The notes beneath the pieces are model-generated. The model searched no databases, was not told where the DNA came from, and saw nothing but the letters and a program-made list of their open reading frames with translations. A stretch of DNA of 62,507 nucleotides from assembly GCF_001580025.1 (NCBI RefSeq), contig NZ_LSZO01000176.1, forward strand, positions 1-62,507. The letters run 5' to 3'. The stretch comes from Ventosimonas gracilis. GTDB taxonomy: Bacteria; Pseudomonadota; Gammaproteobacteria; Pseudomonadales; Pseudomonadaceae. Below are positions 32,337 through 40,771 of this stretch, in pieces. Position 1 is the first letter of the stretch. Every line of letters starts with the position of its first letter. Made by a program: the position numbers and the translations under genes.

Positions 32337-33788
32337 TTAAATCACAAACAAATCCACATACTCATGCACCAGCATGGCCTCTAACGTGGATTGCTCCAGC
32401 GATACTTTGATGATGCGCTGTTGTTGTTTTTCCGGAAAGCGCCGTGCCAGATTGGTGCGAAATTTCGCTTCCAGCAGCGGGATACCTTGTTCGCGGCGGC
32501 GGCGGTGGCCGATGGGGTATTCGACAACGACTTCATCCAAGCGGCTACCGTCGTTAAATTCCACGGTTAAGGCGTTGGCGATGCTGCGTTTTTCCGGATC
32601 GTGATAGTCACGGGTGAACTGTGCGTCTTCTACGCAGTGGATTTTCGCGCGCAATGCGTCAATACGTGGATCGGCGGCGACTTTGTCTTCATAATCGGCG
32701 GCTGTGAGATTACCAAAAATCAGCGGTACGGCGACCATATATTGAATGCAGTGGTCGCGGTCGGCGGGATTATTTAACGGGCCGTGTTTATCGATAATAC
32801 GAATGCAAGCTTCGTGGGTGCGGATGGTGATTTTTTTAATATCCTCGGTGGTTTTACCCAAGGCTTTTAATTGCCTGTGTAAAGTAACGGCCGCTTCTAC
32901 CGCCGTTTGGCTATGAAACTCTGCCGGAAAGCTGATTTTAAACAGTACGTTTTCTGCGACATAACTGCCATAAGGGCGCTGGAATTTAAACGACTGGCCT
33001 TTAAAAGACACATCGTAAAAGCCCCAGGTTTTTGCGCTTAATACCGATGGATAACCCATTTCGCCGGTTTTTGCCATTAACGCCAAACGCACCGCACGGC
33101 TGGTCGCATCACCGGCGGCCCAGCTTTTGCGCGAACCGGTATTGGGCGCATGGCGATAAGTACGCAAACTTTGCCCATCGACCCAAGCCAACGAAACCGC
33201 CGCTAAAGTTTCTTCGCGCGATAATCCGAGCAATCCAGAAACCACTGCGGTGGAGGCGACTTTAACCAACAAGACATGGTCAAGGCCGACTTTATTAAAA
33301 GAGTTCTCCAGCGCAATCACGCCTTGGATTTCATGCGCTTTAATAATGGCGGTTAATACATCACGCATCAGCAGCGGTGGTTTACCAGAGGCGACGGCGA
33401 TACGGCTTAACCAGTCGGCAACGGCCAAAATACCGCCCAAGTTATCCGATGGATGCCCCCATTCAGCAGCCAACCAAGTGTCATTAAAGTCGAGCCAGCG
33501 AATTAACGCGCCAATACTAAAAGCCGCTTGTATCGGGTCAAGCTGAAACTGCGTGCCGGGTACTTTGGCACCATTGGGAACAACCGTTCCTGGCACCACC
33601 GGGCCGATGAGTTTGCAGGCGGCGGGATATTCCAAGGCTTCCAAACCGCAGCCTAAGGTATCCATCAAGATATTACGCGCGGTGCTGTAAGCCAGTTCCG
33701 AGTTGATTTGATAATTTTGCACATAATCGACAATGGCGATAAGTTCTTTATCCCATTCGGGACGGATATTGCTGATCTGGCTGGACAT
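32337..33788 (-). CDS. prpD: 2-methylcitrate dehydratase
   Basis: The 483-residue MmgE/PrpD-family enzyme (same length as E. coli PrpD) dehydrates 2-methylcitrate to 2-methyl-cis-aconitate in propionate breakdown. Conserved stretches are LMDTLGCGLEAL, LDFNDTWLAAEWGHPSDNLG, and NTGSRKSWAAGDATSRAVRLA. It belongs functionally with prpB and prpC upstream but is separated from them by the restriction-modification cassette. A purine-rich AGAGAG precedes the ATG, so translation is independent. Confidence 0.95.
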   Translation of the reverse strand: MSSQISNIRPEWDKELIAIVDYVQNYQINSELAYSTARNILMDTLGCGLEALEYPAACKLIGPVVPGTVVPNGAKVPGTQFQLDPIQAAFSIGALIRWLDFNDTWLAAEWGHPSDNLGGILAVADWLSRIAVASGKPPLLMRDVLTAIIKAHEIQGVIALENSFNKVGLDHVLLVKVASTAVVSGLLGLSREETLAAVSLAWVDGQSLRTYRHAPNTGSRKSWAAGDATSRAVRLALMAKTGEMGYPSVLSAKTWGFYDVSFKGQSFKFQRPYGSYVAENVLFKISFPAEFHSQTAVEAAVTLHRQLKALGKTTEDIKKITIRTHEACIRIIDKHGPLNNPADRDHCIQYMVAVPLIFGNLTAADYEDKVAADPRIDALRAKIHCVEDAQFTRDYHDPEKRSIANALTVEFNDGSRLDEVVVEYPIGHRRRREQGIPLLEAKFRTNLARRFPEKQQQRIIKVSLEQSTLEAMLVHEYVDLFVI

Positions 33789-33840
33789 GTTTTAAAGCTC
33801 TCTTTGAGGTGAGTTCAAGGAAGATAAAAAGTGTTTTTAG

Positions 33841-34743
33841 TCAGGTAAAAAGGACTGGCTGCTGATTAATATCAGCAATATGTTCGGTTTTATGCGTTAT
33901 TTTAGCAGCATAGTTTAGCACCATCGCTTCAGTCATCGGATTTCTATTTTTTAATTCTCCTCCCACATGGTAAAAATGGTCGCGCGTCATAATAGAATAA
34001 CCATCCCACAACATATCTATGTATTTATTTTTTCTAAAATCATTATGATGCCATGTGGAAAGTATGAATTTAGCGGGCGAGGCAGACAACAGTTTAAATA
34101 AATTTATTTCATCAACTTCATTCCAGCGATTATAGTAATCGGCATGCCGGTCAATATAAGGAGGGTCACAATAAATAATATCGCCTTCTCGTGCAGACAG
34201 GATTGTTTCTTCAAATCCTTGACATTGAAAGTCAAATTCTTTTGACTTAAACAATTTTGATAAATAAATTATTTGGTTGACTATTTTTGTTATATAGGCT
34301 TGCGTAAATCTTTTGGGATTTCGACAAAATGGAATATTGAAACCACCTTTACCGTTAAACCTGATCATTCCGTTAAATCCAGCTCTATTTATAAACAAAA
34401 AATCAAGAGGAGAATGGTTTTCATTAAATCTATCTCTTATTGAATAATAATGGATTTCTCCTTTTTCATGAAGAATATCGCCTTCCTTTCTTAGATATTC
34501 TCTTGCCATTTCTGGAGTTAAAGTGTCGTTGGCAACAGATGAATAAAAATTTATAACATGGGGATTTGTATCACAAAGAAGCGCTCTTTTATGAGCTAAA
34601 TTAAAAGCAACAACCCCTGTCCCCATAAAAGGTTCTATCCATCGTCCAGTAAAATTTTCTGGAATGACACTGCTTATCCAGGGAACCAGTTTTGTTTTTA
34701 TCCCTTGTGACTTTATCGGTGGAATTTTTACCTTAAAGCTCAT
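33841..34743 (-). CDS. EcoRV-type DNA adenine methyltransferase (D12 class)
   Basis: The 300-residue alpha-class N6-adenine methyltransferase has the SAM motif EPFMGTG at residues 37-43 and the catalytic DPPY at 193-196. From memory of M.EcoRV, identity is extensive: KVKIPPIKSQGIKTKLVP, CDTNPHVINFY, LDFLFINRAGFNGMIRFN and STWHHNDFRKNKY all align. It should therefore protect GATATC. The ATG overlaps the stop of the upstream nuclease gene (ATGA), so the two form an operon. Base composition is visibly AT-rich compared with flanking prp genes, a sign of transfer. Confidence 0.9.
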   Translation of the reverse strand: MSFKVKIPPIKSQGIKTKLVPWISSVIPENFTGRWIEPFMGTGVVAFNLAHKRALLCDTNPHVINFYSSVANDTLTPEMAREYLRKEGDILHEKGEIHYYSIRDRFNENHSPLDFLFINRAGFNGMIRFNGKGGFNIPFCRNPKRFTQAYITKIVNQIIYLSKLFKSKEFDFQCQGFEETILSAREGDIIYCDPPYIDRHADYYNRWNEVDEINLFKLLSASPAKFILSTWHHNDFRKNKYIDMLWDGYSIMTRDHFYHVGGELKNRNPMTEAMVLNYAAKITHKTEHIADINQQPVLFT

Positions 34744-35591
34744 GCCCTTTTACCTTTTGTATTTTTCTTTGACACAATGAGGGCGGTATCACCTTTTCTA
34801 TATTTGACAAAATCTTTCAGTTTTGAGATTTTCCGCGTTTCGCCATTTTCATCGGCAATCGTTATTTTTCTATAGTTCATCCAGTAATCATCAAACCATT
34901 TTTCACCTAATTTTGCAAACATACCATTGCCTTTTACAATATCTGCAATGTTATTGATACTGCCAATATTTGCCGTATTACCGCTACCACTTTTGTCACT
35001 GGCAATACGCCATTTTTCTACAAAGAAAATCTGAAAATTTCCTGCTACTGAAGCAATGGAAGAAAGCGCATCCATAGTAAATATTTTGGTTTCATCTATC
35101 TGGCTTTCCCCTATTCGATCATAAATTATTCCCAGGCAATAATGTCCAGAATATGATCCATAAGGAAATTGTATATTTTTTGTACTCGTTCTTTCTTCAA
35201 AATATTTTCCATGAGAACCCAATGTGAAGCCATTGCATAAGTGTGGCTTGTCGGCTCTTCTGTAAGTTGTTTTAAAATCAACAGCAAATCGTTTCGGATT
35301 TTCACCATCAGTAATGAAAGATATATCAGGATAGTAATTCTGATGTTCTGCAAGCACCATCTTGTATCCATGTTTTTTTGCAAAATCAAGCAGCTTGGGG
35401 AATATGTGTATCTCAAGAATTTTTGATATTATTTTTGTATCATGAGATATGGTGTATATATTTTTATATAAGTCAATAAATCCTTTAACTGACCATTGGC
35501 CATCTGAACTGCTAATATATTCAGCAAGACCAGAAACAAAATCAGTAAAGGCTATTTCAAACTTCGCTTTTTCGCCAGTTATATTTTTCAT
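34740..35591 (-). CDS. EcoRV-like type II restriction endonuclease
   Basis: The 283-residue protein aligns with R.EcoRV (245 residues). The catalytic set is present with EcoRV spacing: Asp89 in YYPDISF, Asp105 and Lys107 in AVDFKTTY (Asp74, Asp90 and Lys92 in EcoRV). Further matches are DTKIISKILEIHIFPKL, KHGYKMV, SDKSGSGNTANIGSI near the substrate-binding region and WFDDYWMNYRK. It should cut GATATC to blunt ends. The protein has about 25 extra N-terminal residues and a basic C-terminus. No controller (C) gene precedes it. Confidence 0.88.
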   Translation of the reverse strand: MKNITGEKAKFEIAFTDFVSGLAEYISSSDGQWSVKGFIDLYKNIYTISHDTKIISKILEIHIFPKLLDFAKKHGYKMVLAEHQNYYPDISFITDGENPKRFAVDFKTTYRRADKPHLCNGFTLGSHGKYFEERTSTKNIQFPYGSYSGHYCLGIIYDRIGESQIDETKIFTMDALSSIASVAGNFQIFFVEKWRIASDKSGSGNTANIGSINNIADIVKGNGMFAKLGEKWFDDYWMNYRKITIADENGETRKISKLKDFVKYRKGDTALIVSKKNTKGKRA

Positions 35592-35615
35592 ATCTATAAT
35601 AGTACTTGCCTTTGT

Positions 35616-35693
35616 TTAAATATCATTAACCGATTCATGAAACGCTACGCCATCAGGGCATCGTTCAGCGAGTAATTGTTCAATCCGGCTCAT
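35616..35693 (-). pseudogene. N-terminal fragment resembling type I specificity subunit HsdS
   Basis: A 25-codon frame (ATG at 35693, TAA at 35616) reads MSRIEQLLAERCPDGVAFHE, which is the standard opening of many HsdS subunits (MS-IEQL-AE-CP-GV). The rest of the gene is missing, and the fragment sits just upstream of the EcoRV-like nuclease gene. It appears to be the scar of an earlier type I system at this site. It may now only act as a short leader for the cassette. Confidence 0.6.
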
Positions 35694-35737
35694 GGCGAAG
35701 ATTTATCCTAAAAAGCGGCGAGTGTAGAACATAAATC

Positions 35738-35771
35738 GGCACTTACCAATGGCGAACCGCTGGTAAGTGCC
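35738..35771. terminator. Hairpin after prpC
   Basis: A perfect 11-bp stem, GGCACTTACCA / TGGTAAGTGCC, with a 12-base loop lies 12 bases past the prpC stop. There is no clear T tract. It likely ends or stabilises the gntR-prpB-prpC transcript before the inserted cassette. Confidence 0.6.
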
Positions 35772-35783
35772 AGTTTCTACTCA

Positions 35784-36935
35784 TCAACGTTTTTCAATCG
35801 GTACAAAGGCGAGGTTTTCCGGTCCGGTATACTGGGCGTTGGGGCGAATGATTTTGCCATCAACACGTTGTTCCAATACATGCGCCGCCCAGCCGCTGGT
35901 GCGGGAAATAACAAATAACGGGGTAAAAAGTTCAGTCGGCACGCCCAGCATGTGGTAACTGACGGCGCTAAACCAGTCCAGATTGGGGAACATTTTTTTT
36001 AAATCCCACATGACCGTTTCCAGGCGTTCGGCAATCTGGTACATGCGGCTATCGCCTTTCGCTTCGGATAATTCACGGGCGACTTGTTTAATAATCACAT
36101 TGCGCGGATCAGATACCGTATAAACCGGATGACCAAACCCGATAATGACTTCTTTATTGGCCACCCGCGTGCGAATATCTGCTTCGGCTTGATCGGCATT
36201 TAAATAGCGTTTTTGAATCTCAAAGGCCGCTTCGTTAGCGCCGCCATGTTTCGGCCCGCGCAGTGCGCCGATGGCGCCGGTAATGGCACTGTATATATCG
36301 CTGCCGGTTCCAGCAATGACCCGACTGGCAAAGGTGGAGGCATTAAATTCGTGTTCGGCGTAGAGAATTAAACTGACGTGCATGGCACGTACCCAAGGTT
36401 GACCGGGTTTTTTGCCGTGCAGCAAATGCAGAATATGCCCGCCGATGGAATCATCATCGGTTTGCACTTCAATACGACGGCCATTATGGCTGTAGTGATA
36501 CCAATACAGCAGCATGGAGCCAAGACTTGCCAGAAGTTTATCGGCAATATCGGCAGCGCCTGCCGGATTATGCTCGTCTTTTTCCGGCAATACACAGCCC
36601 AAAGCAGAAACGCCGCTGCGCAGTACATCCATGGGATGGGCAGCAGCAGGCAGGTTTTCCAATATTTGTTTAACTTGCAGCGGTAATCCACGCAAGGCTT
36701 TAAGTTTGTTTTTATAGGCGGTAAGTTCGCTACTATTGGGCAAATGGCCGTGTATCAATAAATAAGCGACTTCTTCAAATTGGCAATTTTTAGCTAAATC
36801 ATGAATATCATAGCCACGATAATGCAGGTCATTACCGGTTTTGCCCACGGTGCAAAGCGCAGTATTACCGGCAATGGTGCCGGATAAGGCAACGGATTTT
36901 TTCGGTTTAAATACCGGGTTTTCTTGATTGCTCAT
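35784..36935 (-). CDS. prpC: 2-methylcitrate synthase
   Basis: It condenses propionyl-CoA with oxaloacetate, the entry step of the methylcitrate cycle. It is a citrate-synthase-family protein of 383 residues with [20 protein letters not shown] near the N-terminus and catalytic segments [17 protein letters not shown] and [16 protein letters not shown]. The ATG at 36935 is preferred because AGAGGA lies 8 bases upstream; a TTG two codons earlier is also open. It starts 2 bases after the prpB stop. Confidence 0.95.
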   Translation of the reverse strand: MSNQENPVFKPKKSVALSGTIAGNTALCTVGKTGNDLHYRGYDIHDLAKNCQFEEVAYLLIHGHLPNSSELTAYKNKLKALRGLPLQVKQILENLPAAAHPMDVLRSGVSALGCVLPEKDEHNPAGAADIADKLLASLGSMLLYWYHYSHNGRRIEVQTDDDSIGGHILHLLHGKKPGQPWVRAMHVSLILYAEHEFNASTFASRVIAGTGSDIYSAITGAIGALRGPKHGGANEAAFEIQKRYLNADQAEADIRTRVANKEVIIGFGHPVYTVSDPRNVIIKQVARELSEAKGDSRMYQIAERLETVMWDLKKMFPNLDWFSAVSYHMLGVPTELFTPLFVISRTSGWAAHVLEQRVDGKIIRPNAQYTGPENLAFVPIEKR

Positions 36936-36937
36936 TA

Positions 36938-37828
36938 TCAATCCTCTTTCTTGGCAGAAAACAGCGCATCGAGTTTGTCCTCAAAGCGGTGATAACCAAT
37001 GCACTGATAGAGTTCGGCGCGAGTTTGCATTTGTTCGATGACATCTTTTTGATGACCGTTTTGACGAATGCTTTGATAAACCGTTTCTGCCGCTTTATTG
37101 GCGGCGCGAAACGCCGATAGTGGATAAAGCTGCATAGCAATACCGACTGAGGCGAGTTCTTCGCGGGTAAATAACGGGGTTGCGCCAAATTCGGTGATAT
37201 TGGCAAGTATCGGCACGGAAAGTTCAGCAGTAAAACGCTGATAAGTCGCCAAATCGTAAGCCGCTTCGGCAAAAATGCCGTCGGCACCGGCTTCGATATA
37301 ACGCTGGCAGCGCTCCAAGGCGGCGTCCACGCCTTCGCTGGCAATGGCATCGGTGCGGGCAATTAAAAAGAACTCGCCGTCGGTTTTGGCATCCACGGCG
37401 GCCTTAATGCGGTCAAGCATTTCCGCAGTGGAAACAATGGCTTTGCCCGGACGATGGCCGCAGCGTTTGGCACCGGCCTGGTCTTCCAGATGCGCCGCCG
37501 CTGCACCGGCTTTAATCAGCGCTTTGACACTGCGCTCGATATTAAACGCCGACGGGCCAAAGCCGGTATCCATATCCACCAGCAGCGGCAGATCGCAGAC
37601 ATCGGTGATCCGGCGCAGGTCAATCAGCACGTCATCGAGCGTATTGATCGCCAAATCCGGCATGCCTAGTGAGCCTGCCGCTACGCCGCCGCCGGACAGG
37701 TAAATCGCGCGAAAACCGGCTTGCTGCGCCAGTAGCGCGTGATTGGCGTTAATCGCGCCAATGATTTGCAGCGGACTTTCGGCGGTCAAGGCCGCGCGAA
37801 AACGTTTTCCTGCGCTTTGCATGGTCAT
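36938..37828 (-). CDS. prpB: 2-methylisocitrate lyase
   Basis: The 296-residue member of the ICL/PEPM family splits 2-methylisocitrate to pyruvate and succinate. The active-site loop is [16 protein letters not shown], and [19 protein letters not shown] binds the metal. ATGA overlap with the upstream gntR indicates translational coupling. Confidence 0.96.
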   Translation of the reverse strand: MTMQSAGKRFRAALTAESPLQIIGAINANHALLAQQAGFRAIYLSGGGVAAGSLGMPDLAINTLDDVLIDLRRITDVCDLPLLVDMDTGFGPSAFNIERSVKALIKAGAAAAHLEDQAGAKRCGHRPGKAIVSTAEMLDRIKAAVDAKTDGEFFLIARTDAIASEGVDAALERCQRYIEAGADGIFAEAAYDLATYQRFTAELSVPILANITEFGATPLFTREELASVGIAMQLYPLSAFRAANKAAETVYQSIRQNGHQKDVIEQMQTRAELYQCIGYHRFEDKLDALFSAKKED

Positions 37829-38526
37829 GCGAGGGGTTCTCCTGTGTTGTTGTAGTGCTGCTCGATATTGCGGCGGGAGGCTGCGATATGGCGGCGCATC
37901 AGCATTTCCGCCAGCTCGCCGTCACCTGTGGCCAGTGCGTCCAAAATCCGGTGGTGCTCGATAAAGGCTTGCCTGGGACGTTTGGGGGTGCTTGCAAATT
38001 GCAGGCGGTACATGCGCATCAGTTGATAGAGTTCATCGCCCAGCAGACGGGTCAGCGCCGCATTGCCGCTCGCCTTGATAATGCGGTAGTGAAAGTCAAA
38101 ATCGCCTTCTTGCTGGTAGTAGCCGAGACCTGCCTTAAAGGCGGCGTCCTGCTCGTGCAGCTCCAACACGCGCCGCAGTTCATCAATTTCGGCAGGCGGC
38201 ATGTGCTGCGCGGCCAAGCGACAGGCAAGGCCTTCCAGCGCTTCGCGCACCTGATACAGCTCAATCAACTCTTTAGCGCTCAGTGAAACCACTCGTGCGC
38301 CGATATGCGGCACGCGCACCAGCAGTTTTTGCCCTTCCAGCCGGTGCATCGCCTCGCGCAATGGGCCGCGGCTGATGCCGTAGCGTTTGGCGAGTTCCGG
38401 TTCGGAGATTTTGCTTCCCGGCGCAATCTGCCCCTCAACGATGGCGCTCTGAATTCGTTTAAATACCTGTTCAGCACGGGTTTGTTCCATGCTGCTGTGG
38501 CTGATTGGCGGGGATGACTTTTGCAT
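37825..38526 (-). CDS. GntR-family (FCD) regulator of the propionate genes
   Basis: A 233-residue regulator with an N-terminal winged helix (residues about 15-80: [37 protein letters not shown]) and a C-terminal all-helical FCD effector domain with metal-ligand-type Asp/His residues. It is the first gene of the prpBC operon and overlaps prpB, so it probably autoregulates it in response to a methylcitrate-cycle intermediate, an inference from equivalent GntR genes in Pseudomonas and Acinetobacter. Two ATTGT-N2-ACAAT palindromes lie upstream. Confidence 0.9.
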   Translation of the reverse strand: MQKSSPPISHSSMEQTRAEQVFKRIQSAIVEGQIAPGSKISEPELAKRYGISRGPLREAMHRLEGQKLLVRVPHIGARVVSLSAKELIELYQVREALEGLACRLAAQHMPPAEIDELRRVLELHEQDAAFKAGLGYYQQEGDFDFHYRIIKASGNAALTRLLGDELYQLMRMYRLQFASTPKRPRQAFIEHHRILDALATGDGELAEMLMRRHIAASRRNIEQHYNNTGEPLA

Positions 38527-38536
38527 GTTTTATTTG

Positions 38537-38548
38537 ATTGTTGACAAT
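38537..38548. promoter_or_regulatory. Candidate GntR operator, site 1
   Basis: ATTGTTGACAAT is a palindrome with perfect ATTGT and ACAAT arms, the TTGT-N2-ACAA type bound by many FCD-class GntR regulators. It ends 11 bases from the gntR start codon, a position suited to autorepression. Confidence 0.6.
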
Positions 38549-38610
38549 ATCGGGCGTGTTTTGCGAAATCTAGCGGAATATTGGCGCAGATGTCAAATCC
38601 TGCACAGAAG

Positions 38611-38622
38611 ATTGTTTACAGT
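38611..38622. promoter_or_regulatory. Candidate GntR operator, site 2
   Basis: ATTGTTTACAGT differs from the site-1 pattern at one arm base. It lies 74 bases further upstream of gntR, about seven helical turns from site 1, and about 90 bases before the start of the divergent gene. Confidence 0.45.
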
Positions 38623-38712
38623 TTGCCGATATACCGTTTAATTTGTTGCGCTTGTCCTTGAGTGCTAAAATCCGCCGCCTTCTTAAGCCCCCTTCGCCGC
38701 CCTTGGAAACTG

Positions 38713-39234
38713 ATGAAACTTTTGTGTCTTTTGGGCAGCCTGAGCCTGTTGATGAACCTTGCTTTTGCTGAAGACAAGCGCATCTATGGTCTGCATGAGC
38801 ACGCCTTGCTGGTCGATTTTAACCGGCCACTTGAGGCCAAACTGGATACCGGTGCGAAAACCGCTTCTCTCAACGCGCAAGGCATTAAACGCTTTCGCCG
38901 TGATGGCAAATCTTGGGTGCGTTTTTATCTGGATAACGAGCAAGCGCAGCCGATTGAACGCCCGTTGCTGCGTACCAGCCGCATCAAGCGCCGTGCCGAT
39001 GATTATGACGAAGAAGACGAGCGCGGCAGCAGCGCCCGTCCAGTCATTGCGCTGTCGGTTTGCTTAGGGAATCGGCTGCAGCAAATCGAGGTCAATTTGA
39101 CCGATCGCAGCGCCTTTCGCTATCCCCTGCTAATTGGCTCAGAGGCGCTTAAGCAGTTTTCTGCCTTGATTGACCCGTCGCTGGAACATGTCACCGGAAG
39201 ACCGTCCTGCGCCGCCTTAAGCCTTGCCGAGTAA
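38713..39234 (+). CDS. Exported retropepsin-like (ATP-dependent zinc protease family) protein
   Basis: The 173-residue protein has a signal peptide (MKLLCLLGSLSLLMNLAFA, then Glu) and the LDTGAKTASLNA motif at residues 44-55, characteristic of the family annotated as ATP-dependent zinc protease (RimB-like, retropepsin fold). ATG 38713 is preferred over the frame start at 38662 because it begins the signal peptide directly. It heads a three-gene set with the 7TM transglutaminase-like protein and the ATP-grasp enzyme; such sets have been proposed to make or trim peptide modifications. The substrate is unknown. Confidence 0.8.
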   Translation: MKLLCLLGSLSLLMNLAFAEDKRIYGLHEHALLVDFNRPLEAKLDTGAKTASLNAQGIKRFRRDGKSWVRFYLDNEQAQPIERPLLRTSRIKRRADDYDEEDERGSSARPVIALSVCLGNRLQQIEVNLTDRSAFRYPLLIGSEALKQFSALIDPSLEHVTGRPSCAALSLAE

Positions 39235-39240
39235 CTAAAC

Positions 39241-40764
39241 GTGCGCTCCTCCCGCCTGCACCTTGGCATTCTTGCCAGCACTTTGATTATCCTCGGGCTG
39301 ATGGTCTGCGCTTGGCAAATTGTGGTTCTTGGCATTCCGCTGCGCGAGGATGAAAGCACCGATTTATGGAATATCGACGCAAAAATCGAGTTCCAGGCCA
39401 AAGACAATCTGCCGATTAAAGTACAGATGTTTGTGCCGCTGCTCAATCAAGACTACGTCAGCTTGGGTGAGAGTTTTGTCAGCAAAAACTATGGGGTAGC
39501 GCTGGCCAATGCCGACGGCAATCGCACGGTGACTTGGTCGGCCAGACGGGCGAGCGGTAAGCAAATCCTCTACTACCGCCTGCTGCTGTCCAAACGCTAC
39601 TCCGGCTCAGAAAAGGCCAAAGAAGAAGGCTCGACCTGGCGCGAAATTCCGCCGCTGGAAGGCGCTGAACAAGTCGCGGTGCTCGCGCTGCTAGAACCCA
39701 TCCGCCAGCATTCGGCGGATATTGAAACCTTTATCGGCGAGACCATCCGCCGTATCAACAATGCTGCCGACGATAACGTCAAGCTGCTGCTCGCCGGTGA
39801 TAGCTCTACCGCCAGCAAGGCACGGGTGATTGAACTGCTGCTGGCGACCGCGCATATCCCGCTTGAGCGCGTACACAGCATTAGTCTTATGCGCGGGGCG
39901 CAGCAGCCGGAGCTTTGGCTGCGCAGTTTTAACGGTGAAAAATGGCTGTACTTTGACCCGCAAAGCGGCAAGCAAGGGCTGCCAGCAGACCGGCTGGTTT
40001 GGTGGCACGGCGATGCGCCGTTGCTTTCGCTTGACGGCGGTCGCCGTGCACAGGTGAGCTTTCATCTAAGCGACAGTGAAATCAACGCGCTGCGCCTTGC
40101 CAACCTGACCGACCAAAACATGGGTTCGGCTTTCCTTAAATATTCGCTGTACAGCCTGCCGATACAAACCCAGCAAGTGATGCAGGTGATGCTGATGATT
40201 CCCATCGGCGTGCTGCTGATTTTGCTGCTGCGCAACTTAGGCGGGCTGCAAACGCTCGGCACCTTTACCCCGGTACTGATTGCGCTGGCTTTCCGCGAAA
40301 CCGGCCTTGGCACCGGCATTAGCCTGTTTATCCTGATTACCGCGCTGGGGCTTTTGCTGCGTGCTTATCTGGAGCATTTAAAGCTGCAAATGCTGCCGCG
40401 CCTTTCCGTGGTTTTAACCTTTGTGGTGCTGCTGATTGCAAGCGTGAGTCTTGCAAGTCACGGCTTAGGATTTGAAAACGGGCTATCCGTTGCGCTATTT
40501 CCCATGGTGATTTTGACCATGAGCATCGAGCGGCTGTCGATTACTTGGGAAGAACGCGGCGCGGCTTTTGCGCTTAAAGCAGGCGCGGGCACTTTACTCG
40601 CGGCGACCGGTGCGCATCTGTTAATGACCGTTCCGGCGCTGGTTTATTTTGTCTTTACCTTTCCCGCCTGCTTGCTGGCGCTGGTTGGCCTGATGCTGCT
40701 ACTTGGGCGCTACCGCGGCTACCGCTTGAGCGAACTGCTGCGTTTTAAAGCGCTTTCCGGGTGA
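39241..40764 (+). CDS. Inactive transglutaminase-like protein with C-terminal 7TM region
   Basis: At 507 residues the protein has an N-terminal membrane anchor (residues 8-30), a large periplasmic domain of about 270 residues related to transglutaminases but lacking an obvious Cys-His-Asp triad, and about seven C-terminal membrane segments from residue 310 on (starting QQVMQVMLMIPIGVLLILLL). This is the Pfam-type Transglut_i_TM plus 7TM_transglut layout. It begins with GTG, 6 bases after the previous gene, and ends 7 bases before the ATP-grasp gene, so the three are one operon. Its likely role is presenting a substrate at the membrane, an inference. Confidence 0.82.
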   Translation: MRSSRLHLGILASTLIILGLMVCAWQIVVLGIPLREDESTDLWNIDAKIEFQAKDNLPIKVQMFVPLLNQDYVSLGESFVSKNYGVALANADGNRTVTWSARRASGKQILYYRLLLSKRYSGSEKAKEEGSTWREIPPLEGAEQVAVLALLEPIRQHSADIETFIGETIRRINNAADDNVKLLLAGDSSTASKARVIELLLATAHIPLERVHSISLMRGAQQPELWLRSFNGEKWLYFDPQSGKQGLPADRLVWWHGDAPLLSLDGGRRAQVSFHLSDSEINALRLANLTDQNMGSAFLKYSLYSLPIQTQQVMQVMLMIPIGVLLILLLRNLGGLQTLGTFTPVLIALAFRETGLGTGISLFILITALGLLLRAYLEHLKLQMLPRLSVVLTFVVLLIASVSLASHGLGFENGLSVALFPMVILTMSIERLSITWEERGAAFALKAGAGTLLAATGAHLLMTVPALVYFVFTFPACLLALVGLMLLLGRYRGYRLSELLRFKALSG

Positions 40765-40771
40765 ATCACTG

